From the NCBI RefSeq assembly GCF_024648885.1, contig NZ_JANBBF010000008.1:1054001-1118000 (forward strand): DNA of 64,000 nt. The letters run 5' to 3'. This stretch comes from Prauserella salsuginis. Lineage in GTDB: Bacteria; Actinomycetota; Actinomycetes; Mycobacteriales; Pseudonocardiaceae. A program made the position numbers and the translations under genes. Below the pieces are notes generated by a model that saw only the letters and a list, made by a program, of their open reading frames with translations, was not told the origin of the DNA and searched no databases. This document shows positions 20,007-28,779 of the stretch, in pieces (position 1 is the stretch's first letter; every line of letters starts with the position of its first letter).

Positions 20007-21698
20007 ATGCAGCTGGCTTTCGACGAACTGGGCACCCCGCTGCGCGATGTCACCTTCGTGGTCGTCGACCTGGAGACCGCAGGCGGCGCTCCTGGCCCGG
20101 ACGGCATCACCGAGATCGGCGCCGTGAAAGTCCGCGGGGGCGAGATCCTCGGTGAGTTCGGCACACTCGTGGATCCGCGCACCTCGATTCCGCCGCAGAT
20201 CGTCGAACTCACCGGCATCACCACGGCGATGGTCCAGTCCGCACCGCCGATCGACCAGGTGCTGCCCGCCTTCCTGGAGTTCGCCGCCGGGGCCGTCCTC
20301 GTGGCCCACAACGCCGGGTTCGACATGCGCTTCCTGCGCGCCGCCTGCGAAGGCCACGGCTACACGTGGCCGAAACCGGCCGTCGTGTGCACGCTCACGC
20401 TCTCCCGCCGCGTGCTGTCGCAGGCCGACACCCGTTCGCACCGGCTGGCGGCGCTCGCGCGGCTCTTCGGCGCCAGCAGCACGCCGACCCACCGCGCGCT
20501 CGACGACGCCCGCGCCACCGTCGACGTGCTGCACGGGCTGTTGGAGCGCGTCGGCCCGGTCGGGGTGCAGTCGCTGGAGGAACTGCTCGACTTCCTCCCC
20601 GACGTCACGCCCGCCCAGCGGCGCAAACGGTCCCTCGCGGCGCACCTGCCGGAAACGCCCGGGGTGTATATGTTCCGCGGGCCGAACGACGAGGTGCTCT
20701 ACGTCGGCACCGCCCGCAACCTGCGGCGGCGTGTCCGGCAGTACTTCACCGGCTCCGAGTCACGCGGCCGCATGCGCGAAATGGTGGCGCTGGCCGAGCG
20801 CGTCGACGGCATCGAATGCGCCCACGCACTCGAAGCCCAGGTGCGGGAACTGCGGCTGCTCGCCGCCCACCGGCCCGCCTACAACCGGCGTTCGAAGAAC
20901 CCGCACACCCAGTGGTGGGTCGTGCTCACCGACGAGCCGTTTCCACGGCTGTCGGTCGTACGGTCCGAACGCGACGGAGCGCTCGGGCCGTTCGGCTCCC
21001 AGGCACGGGCGAAAACGGCGGCCGACACCCTGGCCGGTGCCACCGGCCTGCGCACCTGCACGCAGCGCATCCCCGCCCGCGACCCGCGGGGGACGCCGTG
21101 TGTGCTGGCCGAACTCGGCCGGTGCGGAGCACCGTGTGCGGGCAGGCAGAGCGTCGACGAGTACGCCCCCGCCCCGCGGCAGATCGCCGAGCTGGTCGCC
21201 GGTACCGGGGACGCTCCCCTGCACGCCGCGCGCGCCCACATCGACACGCTTGCCGGCGACGGTCACTTCGAGCAGGCCGCCCGCAGGCGCGACGAGCTGG
21301 TCACGCTGCTGCGCGGTGTCGGGACCGCGCACCGGCTCACCGCGCTCGCCGCGATCGAGGAGCTCGTCGCCGCGGCGCCCGACGGCGCCGGCGGGTGGGA
21401 GCTGGCCGTCATCCGGCACGGCAGGCTCGCCTCGGCCGGCGTGGCCAGGCGCGGCACACCGCCCATGCCCGTCGTCGACGCACTCGTCGCCTCCGCCGAG
21501 ACTGTCCTGCCGTCGTCCGGGCCGCTGCGCGGGGCGCCCGCCGAGGAGACCGGCCTACTGCTGCGCTGGCTCACCACGCCCGGCCGGAGGCTGGTGCGTA
21601 CCTCCCGGCCGTGGTCGGAACCCGTCCACGGCGCGGGTGGCTGGGCGCCGTGGCTCGAGAAGGTCGCCACGGCGGCGACGCTCGAGAACGTGGGCTGA
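20007..21698 (+). CDS. DEDDh exonuclease fused to UvrC/Cho-type GIY-YIG nuclease
   Basis: A 563-residue two-nuclease fusion. Residues about 12-185 form a DEDDh 3'-5' exonuclease like the proofreading epsilon subunit: VVVDLETAGG (Exo I), VAHNAGFDMRFL (Exo II) and HRALDDARATVDVL (Exo III with the His). Residues about 205-300 form a GIY-YIG domain: GVYMFRGPNDEVLYVGTARNLRRRVRQYF. A Cys pair motif (CVLAELGRCGAPCAG) and a UVR-like helix pair (HFEQAARRRDELVTLL) follow, as in Cho/UvrC. It is thought to act in DNA repair by excising ends. The ATG has a -10 eight bases upstream. The orthologue sits next to trpD and cytochrome genes in mycobacteria as well. Confidence 0.92.
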   Translation: MQLAFDELGTPLRDVTFVVVDLETAGGAPGPDGITEIGAVKVRGGEILGEFGTLVDPRTSIPPQIVELTGITTAMVQSAPPIDQVLPAFLEFAAGAVLVAHNAGFDMRFLRAACEGHGYTWPKPAVVCTLTLSRRVLSQADTRSHRLAALARLFGASSTPTHRALDDARATVDVLHGLLERVGPVGVQSLEELLDFLPDVTPAQRRKRSLAAHLPETPGVYMFRGPNDEVLYVGTARNLRRRVRQYFTGSESRGRMREMVALAERVDGIECAHALEAQVRELRLLAAHRPAYNRRSKNPHTQWWVVLTDEPFPRLSVVRSERDGALGPFGSQARAKTAADTLAGATGLRTCTQRIPARDPRGTPCVLAELGRCGAPCAGRQSVDEYAPAPRQIAELVAGTGDAPLHAARAHIDTLAGDGHFEQAARRRDELVTLLRGVGTAHRLTALAAIEELVAAAPDGAGGWELAVIRHGRLASAGVARRGTPPMPVVDALVASAETVLPSSGPLRGAPAEETGLLLRWLTTPGRRLVRTSRPWSEPVHGAGGWAPWLEKVATAATLENVG

Positions 21699-21706
21699 CC
21701 CGCGAC

Positions 21707-21712
21707 TACGAT
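21707..21712 (+). promoter_or_regulatory. -10 box ahead of a leaderless 10-codon upstream frame
   Basis: TACGAT followed by six bases and ATG at 21719, the start of a short frame leading into the Lrp-like gene. Confidence 0.4.
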
Positions 21713-21718
21713 CGCCCC

Positions 21719-21751
21719 ATGACAGTCCGTTCCCCCAGGAGGCCAGTGTGA
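21719..21751 (+). CDS. Possible 10-residue leader peptide overlapping the Lrp-like gene start
   Basis: Reads MTVRSPRRPV then TGA. Its two AGG arginine codons form the AGGAGG ribosome-binding site of the next gene, and its stop codon overlaps that gene's GTG (GTGTGA). The arrangement suggests translational coupling. It has no family similarity and rests on layout only. Confidence 0.35.
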   Translation: MTVRSPRRPV

Positions 21752-22032
21752 TCACCGCGATCGTCCTCATCAGCGCAGCAGCCGACCGGATTCCCGAAAC
21801 GGCACAAGAGATCGCGGACATCGACGGCGTGTCCCAGGTCTACTCGTGTGCGGGCGACGTCGACCTGATCGCCATCGTGCGTGTGGCCTCGCACGAAGAC
21901 CTGGCCGCGCTCATCCCCGCCAAGATCAGCAAGGTCGACGGCGTCGTCAACACCGACACCCACATTGCCTTCCGCTCGTACTCCAGTGCGGACACGGGCA
22001 CGGCGTTCGAGCTGGGCATCGAATCCGCCTGA
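21748..22032 (+). CDS. Stand-alone Lrp/AsnC ligand-binding (RAM) domain protein
   Basis: A 94-residue protein consisting of the Lrp/AsnC effector domain without a helix-turn-helix: ITAIVLISAAADRIPETAQEIADIDGVSQVYSC then DLIAIVRVASHEDLAALIPAKI and VDGVVNTDTHIAFRSYS. Such proteins bind amino acids and may assemble with full-length Lrp regulators. GTG at 21748 has AGGAGG at 21737-21742, five bases upstream. It is convergent with qcrB across a strong terminator. In actinobacteria it is commonly found beside the cytochrome bc1 genes. Confidence 0.88.
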   Translation: MITAIVLISAAADRIPETAQEIADIDGVSQVYSCAGDVDLIAIVRVASHEDLAALIPAKISKVDGVVNTDTHIAFRSYSSADTGTAFELGIESA

Positions 22033-22051
22033 GCCGCCACGGCCGTACACA

Positions 22052-22093
22052 CGCAGGGAGCCCCCGGTCCTGGTAGACCGGGGGCTCCCTGCG
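22052..22093. terminator. Bidirectional terminator between the Lrp-like gene and qcrB
   Basis: A perfect 17-bp stem (22052-22068 with 22077-22093) with an 8-base loop. It serves the convergent Lrp-like gene and the qcrCAB operon. Confidence 0.88.
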
Positions 22094-22104
22094 TACTGCC
22101 GTGG

Positions 22105-23781
22105 CTACTCGCGCGACGTCGAGCCTGCGGGTGTCTCGGGCTCGCCCGATTCCCCCGACTCCAGCTCGCGGGCGCGCTGCTGCCGTTCGTGCTCGGCGTG
22201 CGCGGCCTCGAGTGCCGCCGTCTCGTCCGCCGGGTCCGGCGACCACCAGCCACCGGGCACCGGTGAACCGGCCGTGCCGAGCTTGTTCATCTTCTTCGGC
22301 ACCGGGGCGCCCTGGTACTCGAGCGGCACCGCGTGACCGTGGTCGTCGACCGGGCCGAGCGGCTGGTGCAGCTCGATGAACTCACCGTGCGGCAGGCGCT
22401 TGATGATGCCGGTCTCCAGACCGTGTTCCAGCACCTCCCTGTCCGACCGTTGCAGGCCGACACAGATCCGATAGGTGATCCAGTACGCCAGCGGTGGCAA
22501 CAACAGGATGCCTATGCGGCCCATCCACGTCGTCGCGTTGAGCGAGATGTCGAACGCGAACGCGAAGATGTCGTTGAAGCCGGACACCTCCAGCACCATG
22601 AAGAACGTCAGCGCCATCACGCCGAGGCTCGTCCGTACCGGTGCGTCCCGCGGCCGTTGCAACAGGTTGTGATGTGCGGTGTCCTTCGACAGTTTCCGTT
22701 CGATGAACGGATACGCGATGAACACCGTGAACAGGATGCCCATGCCGATCGCGCCCGCGAAGAACACCGGAGGCACCGTGTAGTTGCCGAGATACAGCTC
22801 CCACGCAGGCCAGATACGGAGAATGCCGTCGGCCCAGGCCATGTACCAGTCGGGCTGGGACCCCGCGGACACCTGTGACGGGTTGTACGGCCCGATGTGC
22901 CAGACCGCGTTGATCTGGAACAGACCCGACATCAGCGCGATGAAACCGGTGACCACCGCGAAGAACGCACCCGCCTTGACGGCGAACACCGGGACGATCC
23001 GGACGCCGACGACGTTGGTCTCCTTGCGCTTCTTGCCGGGGAACTGCGTGTGCTTCTGGTACCACACGAGCGCCAGGTGCACGGCGACCAGCGCGAGCAT
23101 GATGCCCGGGATGAGCAGGATGTGCAGCGTGTACATCCGCGGCACGATCACCGTGCCCGGGAACTCGCCACCGAACAGCGCCCAGTGCAGCCACGTGCCG
23201 GCCACCGGCACCGACAGCACGATGCCGGACAGCGTCGCGCGGATACCCGTACCGGACAGCAGGTCGTCCGGCAGCGAGTAGCCGAAGAAGCCTTCGAACG
23301 CACCCAGGATCAGCAGCAGCGCACCGATGATCCAGTTGGCCTCGCGAGGACGGCGGAACGCGCCGGTGAAGAACACGCGGAGCATGTGCACGACCATCGC
23401 CGCGACGAAGATCAACGCGGCCCAGTGGTGCACCTGGCGCACGAACAGTCCGCCCCTGACCTCGAACGAGATCTCGAGCGTGCTCGCCATCGCGCGGGAC
23501 ATCTCGATGCCCTGCAGGTTCTCGTACGGCCCTTCGTAGACCACCTCGGCCATCGACGGGTCGAAGAACAGCGTCAGGTAGACGCCCGAGAGGATGACGA
23601 TGATGAAGCTGTAGAGCGCGATCTCCCCGAGCAGGAACGACCAGTGCGTCGGGAAGACCTTGTTCATCTGGTGCCGCAGGCCCTTGGACAGCATGTACCG
23701 CTGGTCGGCGTTGTTCGCCGCCTCGGAGGCGTGCTGCGCGAGAGCGCTGGAGCCCTTGGTCGGTGTCGTCAGTGAGCTCAT
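22105..23781 (-). CDS. qcrB: Cytochrome bc1 complex cytochrome b subunit QcrB
   Basis: Membrane core of the actinobacterial menaquinol-cytochrome c reductase; binds two b haems and menaquinol. The 558-residue protein has the haem-ligand His pairs in [25 protein letters not shown] and [10 protein letters not shown] / [12 protein letters not shown], the Qo-site PDWYMAW / PEWY-like loop ([11 protein letters not shown]) and about eight or nine helices. A hydrophilic C-terminal extension (after about residue 470) is usual in actinobacteria. ATG at 23781 overlaps the qcrA stop (ATGA). Last gene of ctaE-qcrCAB. Confidence 0.96.
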   Translation of the reverse strand: MSSLTTPTKGSSALAQHASEAANNADQRYMLSKGLRHQMNKVFPTHWSFLLGEIALYSFIIVILSGVYLTLFFDPSMAEVVYEGPYENLQGIEMSRAMASTLEISFEVRGGLFVRQVHHWAALIFVAAMVVHMLRVFFTGAFRRPREANWIIGALLLILGAFEGFFGYSLPDDLLSGTGIRATLSGIVLSVPVAGTWLHWALFGGEFPGTVIVPRMYTLHILLIPGIMLALVAVHLALVWYQKHTQFPGKKRKETNVVGVRIVPVFAVKAGAFFAVVTGFIALMSGLFQINAVWHIGPYNPSQVSAGSQPDWYMAWADGILRIWPAWELYLGNYTVPPVFFAGAIGMGILFTVFIAYPFIERKLSKDTAHHNLLQRPRDAPVRTSLGVMALTFFMVLEVSGFNDIFAFAFDISLNATTWMGRIGILLLPPLAYWITYRICVGLQRSDREVLEHGLETGIIKRLPHGEFIELHQPLGPVDDHGHAVPLEYQGAPVPKKMNKLGTAGSPVPGGWWSPDPADETAALEAAHAEHERQQRARELESGESGEPETPAGSTSRE

Positions 23782-24923
23782 GACTTGCGCTCCCAGAAAC
23801 CGGGTCCGATCGGCTCGATGAAGTCGTGCCGGGCGATCAGGTAACCGTCGGTGTGCACCGTGATCGGCAGCTGAGCCAGCGCACGCGTCGCCGGGCCGAA
23901 GACCGGCTTGGCGTAGTTCAGCGCATCGAACTGCGACTGGTGACACGGGCACAGGATGCGGTTGGTCTGCTGCTCGTACAGCGACGTCGGGCAACCGACG
24001 TGGCTGCAGATCTTGGTGAAGGCGTAGAAGTCGCCGTAGTTGAAGTCCTCCTGGCCCTTGCGCTTCACCGCGTTGGCGGCGTCCTCGGGACGCAGGCGGA
24101 TCAACATGACCGGATTGTCGGACCGGCGGACGGCGTGCAGCAGCGCCTCGTGGTCACCGCGCTCGGACTCGCGGAACGGGAAGACCGTCTCCATGCCACC
24201 CGCGTCGAGCTCCTCGGGACGGACGAGCGAGACCTCGTTCGCGTCGCCGGTGTGGCGGCGCAGATAGACGACCTCGTCCGGGTGCTCCTTCTGCCAGCCC
24301 GTGTGGACCAGGCCGTCCTTGTTGTCGGCGTTGGCGTGCGGGTCCTTGATGAACGACGCCACCGGCAGCGCGACCACACCGAGGCCCAGCGCACCGACAC
24401 CGAGACCGGCCGTGCGCTTGATCATCGACCGTCGGCCGATGGTCGATGCGTCACCGGCGTCGGCCAGGTGCGCGACGATGGTCTTCCGGTCGACCTCGGG
24501 CGACCCCTCGCCCATGTTGTCGCTGCGCTGCTGGATCGCGGTCTCGTTCGGGATGAACTTCTTCGCGTACAGCAGCGCACCGAACGCGATGGCCAGCACC
24601 GAGATGCCCATCGTGATGCCCAGCACCGGGGTGTACAGGCTGTACCAGAAGTGCCCGGACTCGTTGCCGCGCGGCTCGTACTGCCACGGCCACCAGATGA
24701 GCGCCACGACGAACGCCAGGCCGGCGAGCGCGGCGACCAGGAACCACAGCGCCACCGCGCGCTCGGCCCGCTTCTCGGCCTTGGTCCCCTTGACCGGCCA
24801 CGGGTCCGGGTAATCGACGATCTCGACACCGTCCAGCTGGCCACCCAGCTTGACGAGGTCGTCCCGGCTCATCGCCGCGAGTTCCTCGTCCGAAGGACGG
24901 GGTCCTGGCTCGTTGCCACTCAT
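23778..24923 (-). CDS. qcrA: Rieske iron-sulfur subunit QcrA
   Basis: Carries electrons from menaquinol to cytochrome cc. The 381-residue protein has the three-helix N-terminus of actinobacterial Rieske proteins and a C-terminal Rieske domain with both cluster motifs: CSHVGCPTS and [14 protein letters not shown] (two Cys and two His ligands). A second-helix segment [27 protein letters not shown] precedes it. I chose ATG at 24923 ([14 protein letters not shown]), two bases after the qcrC TAG stop; the open frame extends further upstream but overlaps qcrC. Confidence 0.96.
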   Translation of the reverse strand: MSGNEPGPRPSDEELAAMSRDDLVKLGGQLDGVEIVDYPDPWPVKGTKAEKRAERAVALWFLVAALAGLAFVVALIWWPWQYEPRGNESGHFWYSLYTPVLGITMGISVLAIAFGALLYAKKFIPNETAIQQRSDNMGEGSPEVDRKTIVAHLADAGDASTIGRRSMIKRTAGLGVGALGLGVVALPVASFIKDPHANADNKDGLVHTGWQKEHPDEVVYLRRHTGDANEVSLVRPEELDAGGMETVFPFRESERGDHEALLHAVRRSDNPVMLIRLRPEDAANAVKRKGQEDFNYGDFYAFTKICSHVGCPTSLYEQQTNRILCPCHQSQFDALNYAKPVFGPATRALAQLPITVHTDGYLIARHDFIEPIGPGFWERKS

Positions 24924-24925
24924 GC

Positions 24926-25753
24926 CTATGCCCTCGATCCAATCCACAGGGTAGCGCCGATCAGGGCGCCGATCCCCACGACCCACGCGATGACACCTTC
25001 GGAAGCCGGCCCGAGGCCGCCCAGCGAGTTACCACCCGGCTGGTTGTTGCCGTCGCTGACCGATTTCACGTAGGCGACGATGTCCTGCTTCTCCTCGGGC
25101 GTGAGCTGCCGATCCGAGAACTTCGGCATGTTCTGCGGACCGCTCTGCATCGCGGTGTAAATCTCTTCTTCGCTCGCGGGCGCGAGCTCGGGCGCGTACT
25201 TACCGGACGAGAGCGCACCGCCCTGACCGGTGAAGTTGTGGCACGACGCGCAGTTGAGCCGGAACAGCTCACCGCCGCGTGCCGGGTTCTCGCCCTGAAG
25301 CTGCTCGCCGTGCCCCTCGGGGCTCTGCGGTCCCCCACCGTGCGCCTGAATGTAGGCACCGAGCGCGTCGATCTCGGCAGGCGTGTACTTCGCGGGCTTC
25401 CGCGCGGCCTGTGCCTCCTGCCGGACCATCGGCATCCGGCCGCTGGAGACCTGGAAGTACACCGAGGCCTCGCCGACGCCGACGAGGCTCGGGCCCTTGT
25501 CCTCGACGCCCTGCAGGTTCGACCCGTGGCACGAGATGCAGGTGTTGTTGTAGATCTGCTCGCCCTTGCGCAGCTGGGCCGAATCCGTCTGCGCCTCGGC
25601 GGTCTGCGGCTCCGGCGCGAACACGGCGTACATGCCGCCCGCACCGATCAGCGCCATCGCGAGCGCGGCGAATCCGGCGACCCGCCTGCGGAACTTCGAG
25701 CGGCGGCCCGCTCGCCGGTCGCCCGCCGCTGCGGGCTTCTTCGTGGAGGTCAT
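24926..25753 (-). CDS. qcrC: Dihaem cytochrome c subunit QcrC
   Basis: Membrane-anchored dihaem cytochrome cc that passes electrons from the bc1 complex directly to the aa3 oxidase. The 275-residue protein has an N-terminal membrane anchor ([20 protein letters not shown]), two CXXCH haem-binding motifs ([23 protein letters not shown]) and a C-terminal anchor helix. Start ATG at 25753 ([11 protein letters not shown]) is preferred to TTG at 25765. It follows ctaE on the minus strand. Confidence 0.96.
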   Translation of the reverse strand: MTSTKKPAAAGDRRAGRRSKFRRRVAGFAALAMALIGAGGMYAVFAPEPQTAEAQTDSAQLRKGEQIYNNTCISCHGSNLQGVEDKGPSLVGVGEASVYFQVSSGRMPMVRQEAQAARKPAKYTPAEIDALGAYIQAHGGGPQSPEGHGEQLQGENPARGGELFRLNCASCHNFTGQGGALSSGKYAPELAPASEEEIYTAMQSGPQNMPKFSDRQLTPEEKQDIVAYVKSVSDGNNQPGGNSLGGLGPASEGVIAWVVGIGALIGATLWIGSRA

Positions 25754-25819
25754 CTTCTGCGGCAACCCTTGCTGTCAGTTCGGCCGTACTGGGGAGAACG
25801 GATCACAGTGGTCAATGCG

Positions 25820-26449
25820 TCAGGGGACGATGTAGATCACCGCGAACAGGCCGATCCACACGATGTCGACGAAGTGCCAGTAGTACGACACGACGATGGC
25901 CGAGGTGGCCTGCGCCGGTGTGAACTTGCTCAACTTCGTCCGGATGAGCAGGTAGACGAACGCGATCAGACCGCCGATGACGTGCAGGCCGTGGAAGCCC
26001 GTGGTCATGTAGAAGACCGTGCCGTAGGCGCCCGAGGGGATCGTCACACCCTCGCTGATCAGCGTGAGGTACTCGCCGGCCTGCCCGAGCACGAAGATCG
26101 TGCCCATGATCAGCGTGATCAGGTACCAGCGGCGCAGGCCGAAGACGTCACCGCGTTCGGCGGCGAACACGCCGAACTGACAGGTGAACGAAGACGCCAC
26201 CAGGATGATCGTGAACGGCAGCGCGTACGCGATATCGAGGTGGATCAGCTCTCCGGTGGCTTCGTTCACCGGAGGCCAATGCCCCGTCTCGTTCTGCGCC
26301 TTGACCGTGAAGAACATCGCGAACAGCCCAGCGAAGAACATGAGCTCGCTGGCCAGCCAAACAATGGTGCCGACGCTGACCATGTTCGGCCGGTTCAGCG
26401 AGTGCACTCGCTGGCTGATGTTGGGAGCTGCCGTTGTCACGAGTCGCAT
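25820..26449 (-). CDS. ctaE: Cytochrome c oxidase subunit III CtaE
   Basis: Subunit III of the aa3 oxidase in the bc1-aa3 supercomplex. The 209-residue protein has five hydrophobic segments and the motifs [47 protein letters not shown] and [14 protein letters not shown], ending in a [12 protein letters not shown] helix, the family hallmark. ATG at 26449 is used; GTG at 26440 (MTTAAPN) is an alternative. First gene of the minus-strand ctaE-qcrCAB operon, divergent from the receiver-like gene. Confidence 0.95.
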   Translation of the reverse strand: MRLVTTAAPNISQRVHSLNRPNMVSVGTIVWLASELMFFAGLFAMFFTVKAQNETGHWPPVNEATGELIHLDIAYALPFTIILVASSFTCQFGVFAAERGDVFGLRRWYLITLIMGTIFVLGQAGEYLTLISEGVTIPSGAYGTVFYMTTGFHGLHVIGGLIAFVYLLIRTKLSKFTPAQATSAIVVSYYWHFVDIVWIGLFAVIYIVP

Positions 26450-26552
26450 TATGTCTGTTCGCCTCGCGGCCGTGCAGCCCGGGTCCTACGGAGAGTCGTG
26501 GAAACCTCGAGATCGCCTGGTGATCGCCTGGGTCGAGCGAGCTCGGGACGGT

Positions 26553-26558
26553 TAACAT
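26553..26558 (+). promoter_or_regulatory. Possible -10 of the receiver-like gene
   Basis: TAACAT, about 50 bases before the ATG at 26611, with GGAGG at its ribosome-binding site. Confidence 0.3.
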
Positions 26559-26610
26559 CGACGCGCGGCGGCAACGAGGCCGCCCGAACGCCTGACATGG
26601 AGGACGGCAG

Positions 26611-27021
26611 ATGACCGATCACCCCCAGCGGATCCTCGTGTTCAGCCACCGCCCCGAGGTCCGTGACACGATCATGGGCGCCGTGGGGCGCAGGCCCGCT
26701 ACCGACCTGCCCACGGTGACCTACGTCGAGGCGTCCGGGGTCGCCGACGTACTGGCCGAGATGGACGCCGGCTCCGTCGACCTCGCTATTCTCGACGGCG
26801 AGGCCCAGCCGACGGGCGGCATCGGACTGTGCAGGCAGCTCAAACACGAGATCACCGCCTGCCCGCCGATCGCCGTGGCCGTGCGGCGCGCCGACGATCG
26901 ATGGCTCGCGACCTGGTCACAGGCGGACGCCGTCATGGTGCACCCGCTGGATCCCCTCGCCGCCGCCGAAACGATCGCCGAGGTGCTGCGCAGGCAGCGC
27001 CTCACCGCCATACAGGGTTGA
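26611..27021 (+). CDS. Receiver-like protein lacking key phosphorylation residues
   Basis: A 136-residue single-domain protein with the alpha/beta receiver pattern: RILVFSHRPEVRDTIM, DLAILDGEAQPTGGIGLCRQLK and ADAVMVHPLDPLAAAETIAEVL. It resembles response-regulator receivers, but the acidic pair after strand 1 is Ser-His and the usual Lys-Pro near strand 5 is His-Pro, so it may not be phosphorylated. ATG at 26611 follows GGAGG by seven bases. It is eight bases upstream of trpD and probably co-transcribed. A conserved actinobacterial neighbour of trpD; no function known. Confidence 0.7.
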   Translation: MTDHPQRILVFSHRPEVRDTIMGAVGRRPATDLPTVTYVEASGVADVLAEMDAGSVDLAILDGEAQPTGGIGLCRQLKHEITACPPIAVAVRRADDRWLATWSQADAVMVHPLDPLAAAETIAEVLRRQRLTAIQG

Positions 27022-27029
27022 TCTCACAC

Positions 27030-28073
27030 ATGCCTGACGCACCGACCTGGCCCTCGATTCTGGGCAGGCTCATCGACCGTGCCGACCTCTCCGAGGAGGA
27101 GACGGCGTGGGCGATGGACCAGATCATGACCGACGCCGCGACCCCGTCCCAGATCGGCGGGTTCGCCGTCGGCCTCAGGGCCAAGGGTGAGACTCCCGCG
27201 GAGATCTCCGGTATGGCGTCGGCCATGCTGGCGCACGCGCGCACGCTCGACATCGACTACACGGCCGTCGACATCGTCGGCACCGGCGGCGACCGCGCGG
27301 GGTCGGTGAACATCTCGACGATGTCGTCGCTGGTCGTGGCCGCCACGGGCGCTCCGGTCGTCAAGCACGGCAGCCGGGCGGCCTCGTCGAAGTCGGGTGC
27401 GGCGGATGTGCTGGAGACCATGGGTGTGGCGATCACCATGTCGCCGGAGGACGTGCTGCGGTGCGTCTCCGAGGTCGGCATCGGGTTCTGCTTCGCGCCC
27501 GCGTTCCACCCCGCACTCAAGTACGCGGGTGCGACACGGCGTGAGCTGGGCGTGCCGACCACGTTCAACATGCTCGGCCCGCTCAGCAACCCGGCGCAGC
27601 CGTCGGCGAGCCTCATCGGCTGTGCCTACCGGGACAAGACGCGGGTGCTCGCCGAGGTGTACGCCCACCGCGGGCACGACGTGCTGCTGGTCCGTGGTGA
27701 CGACGGTCTCGATGAGATCACCACCACGACCACGACGACGGCGTGGATCATCACCGGCGGCACGATCCGCGAGACGACGATCGATCCGCAGGCTCTGGGG
27801 ATCCCTCTCGCCACCGAGGCGGACCTGAAGGGCGGGACCCCGGAGATCAACGCCCGGGCCGTCCACGAGCTCGTCAGCGGCAAAACGGGGCCGGTGCGGG
27901 ACGCCGTGCTGCTGAACGCCGCGGGCGCGCTCACGGCCTACCACGGTTTCTCCGGCGATCTCGCGGCCGATCTGAGAGCGCACCTGGAGCGTGCCGCCGA
28001 GGCCCTCGACTCCGGTGCGACCGCGGACCTGCTGCAGCGGTGGATCGCCTTCTCGGCGACGACCGCGGGCTGA
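27030..28073 (+). CDS. trpD: Anthranilate phosphoribosyltransferase TrpD
   Basis: Transfers a phosphoribosyl group from PRPP to anthranilate, the second step of tryptophan synthesis. The 347-residue protein has the family motifs: VGTGGDRAGSVNIST (PRPP/Mg loop), VKHGSRAASSKSGAADVLE, NMLGPLSNPAQP and LLVRGDDGLDEIT. A run of seven Thr codons follows the last motif. It stands outside any trp operon, next to the cytochrome genes, as in other actinobacteria. ATG at 27030, eight bases after the receiver-like stop. Confidence 0.96.
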   Translation: MPDAPTWPSILGRLIDRADLSEEETAWAMDQIMTDAATPSQIGGFAVGLRAKGETPAEISGMASAMLAHARTLDIDYTAVDIVGTGGDRAGSVNISTMSSLVVAATGAPVVKHGSRAASSKSGAADVLETMGVAITMSPEDVLRCVSEVGIGFCFAPAFHPALKYAGATRRELGVPTTFNMLGPLSNPAQPSASLIGCAYRDKTRVLAEVYAHRGHDVLLVRGDDGLDEITTTTTTTAWIITGGTIRETTIDPQALGIPLATEADLKGGTPEINARAVHELVSGKTGPVRDAVLLNAAGALTAYHGFSGDLAADLRAHLERAAEALDSGATADLLQRWIAFSATTAG

Positions 28074-28098
28074 CGCCCGATTGGCCCGCCGAACACAC

Positions 28099-28145
28099 GC
28101 GAAGGCCCTGCCACCCCGGTGATGCCGGGAGGGCAGGGCCTTCGC
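28099..28145. terminator. Bidirectional terminator between trpD and ctaF
   Basis: A perfect 14-bp stem (28099-28112 with 28132-28145) whose 19-base loop contains a further CCCGG/CCGGG pairing. It lies between the convergent trpD and ctaF. Confidence 0.85.
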
Positions 28146-28231
28146 GATGGTGGCTCAGGGGCCTCTGTGACGGGACCTGCGACGGCCCGCCGTGGCCTTG
28201 ACGTCGGTCGTGGCCGGGGACCTCGGTGGTC

Positions 28232-28651
28232 TCAGTGGTGACTGGGCCCCGAGTGGTACTCGAACACCAGCCCGCCGATCGTGATCAGCAGGCCGATGAT
28301 CGCGAAGATCAGCAGCCAGATCTGCATGAACGCGAGTGAGATGCCGGCCAGGGCCGCGAAGGCAGCGAGGCCGGCCGGCCAGTAGCTGCCGGCGCTGAAG
28401 AAGCCGAGCTCGCCCGCGCCGTCGCTGACCTCGGCCTCCTCGTTGTCCTCCGGCCGATCCGGGATGCGGCGGCCGACGAACCGGATGTAGCTGCCGACCA
28501 GGAGCGTGAGGCCGCCGGTCAGAATCAGCGCGACGGTGCCGATCGGCTCGACCCCGTCCTCGGTCATGACGCCCGTCATCACCCCGTAGACGACCGCCAC
28601 GAAGAACGCGAAGACCATGACGATGTCGAACAGCCTGGCTTCGTTCTTCAT
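28232..28651 (-). CDS. ctaF: Cytochrome c oxidase polypeptide 4 CtaF
   Basis: Small actinobacterial subunit IV of the aa3 oxidase. The 139-residue protein has four hydrophobic helices: two near the N-terminus (FDIVMVFAFFVAVVYGVMTG and IGTVALILTGGLTLLVGSYI) and two in the C-terminal half (AGLAAFAALAGISLAF, IWLLIFAIIGLLITIGGLVFEY), with a conserved loop SYIRFVGRRIPDRPED. It follows ctaC on the minus strand and is probably co-transcribed. Confidence 0.93.
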   Translation of the reverse strand: MKNEARLFDIVMVFAFFVAVVYGVMTGVMTEDGVEPIGTVALILTGGLTLLVGSYIRFVGRRIPDRPEDNEEAEVSDGAGELGFFSAGSYWPAGLAAFAALAGISLAFMQIWLLIFAIIGLLITIGGLVFEYHSGPSHH

Positions 28652-28779
28652 GTGCCCTGTGTCCTTACTGGTAGCTCAGCGTTCGTGATCAGCGTACTGA
28701 GAATGGATCCGATACTTCGATATCCGCCCGCGCGGACCGACGCGGATCGGCCCGCGCCCGGTCCGCCGGCGGGAGGCGA

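Noticed and set aside
27719-27739. Run of Thr codons in trpD considered as a slippage site
   Set aside because: The codons vary (ACC/ACG) and the family motifs continue on both sides in frame.
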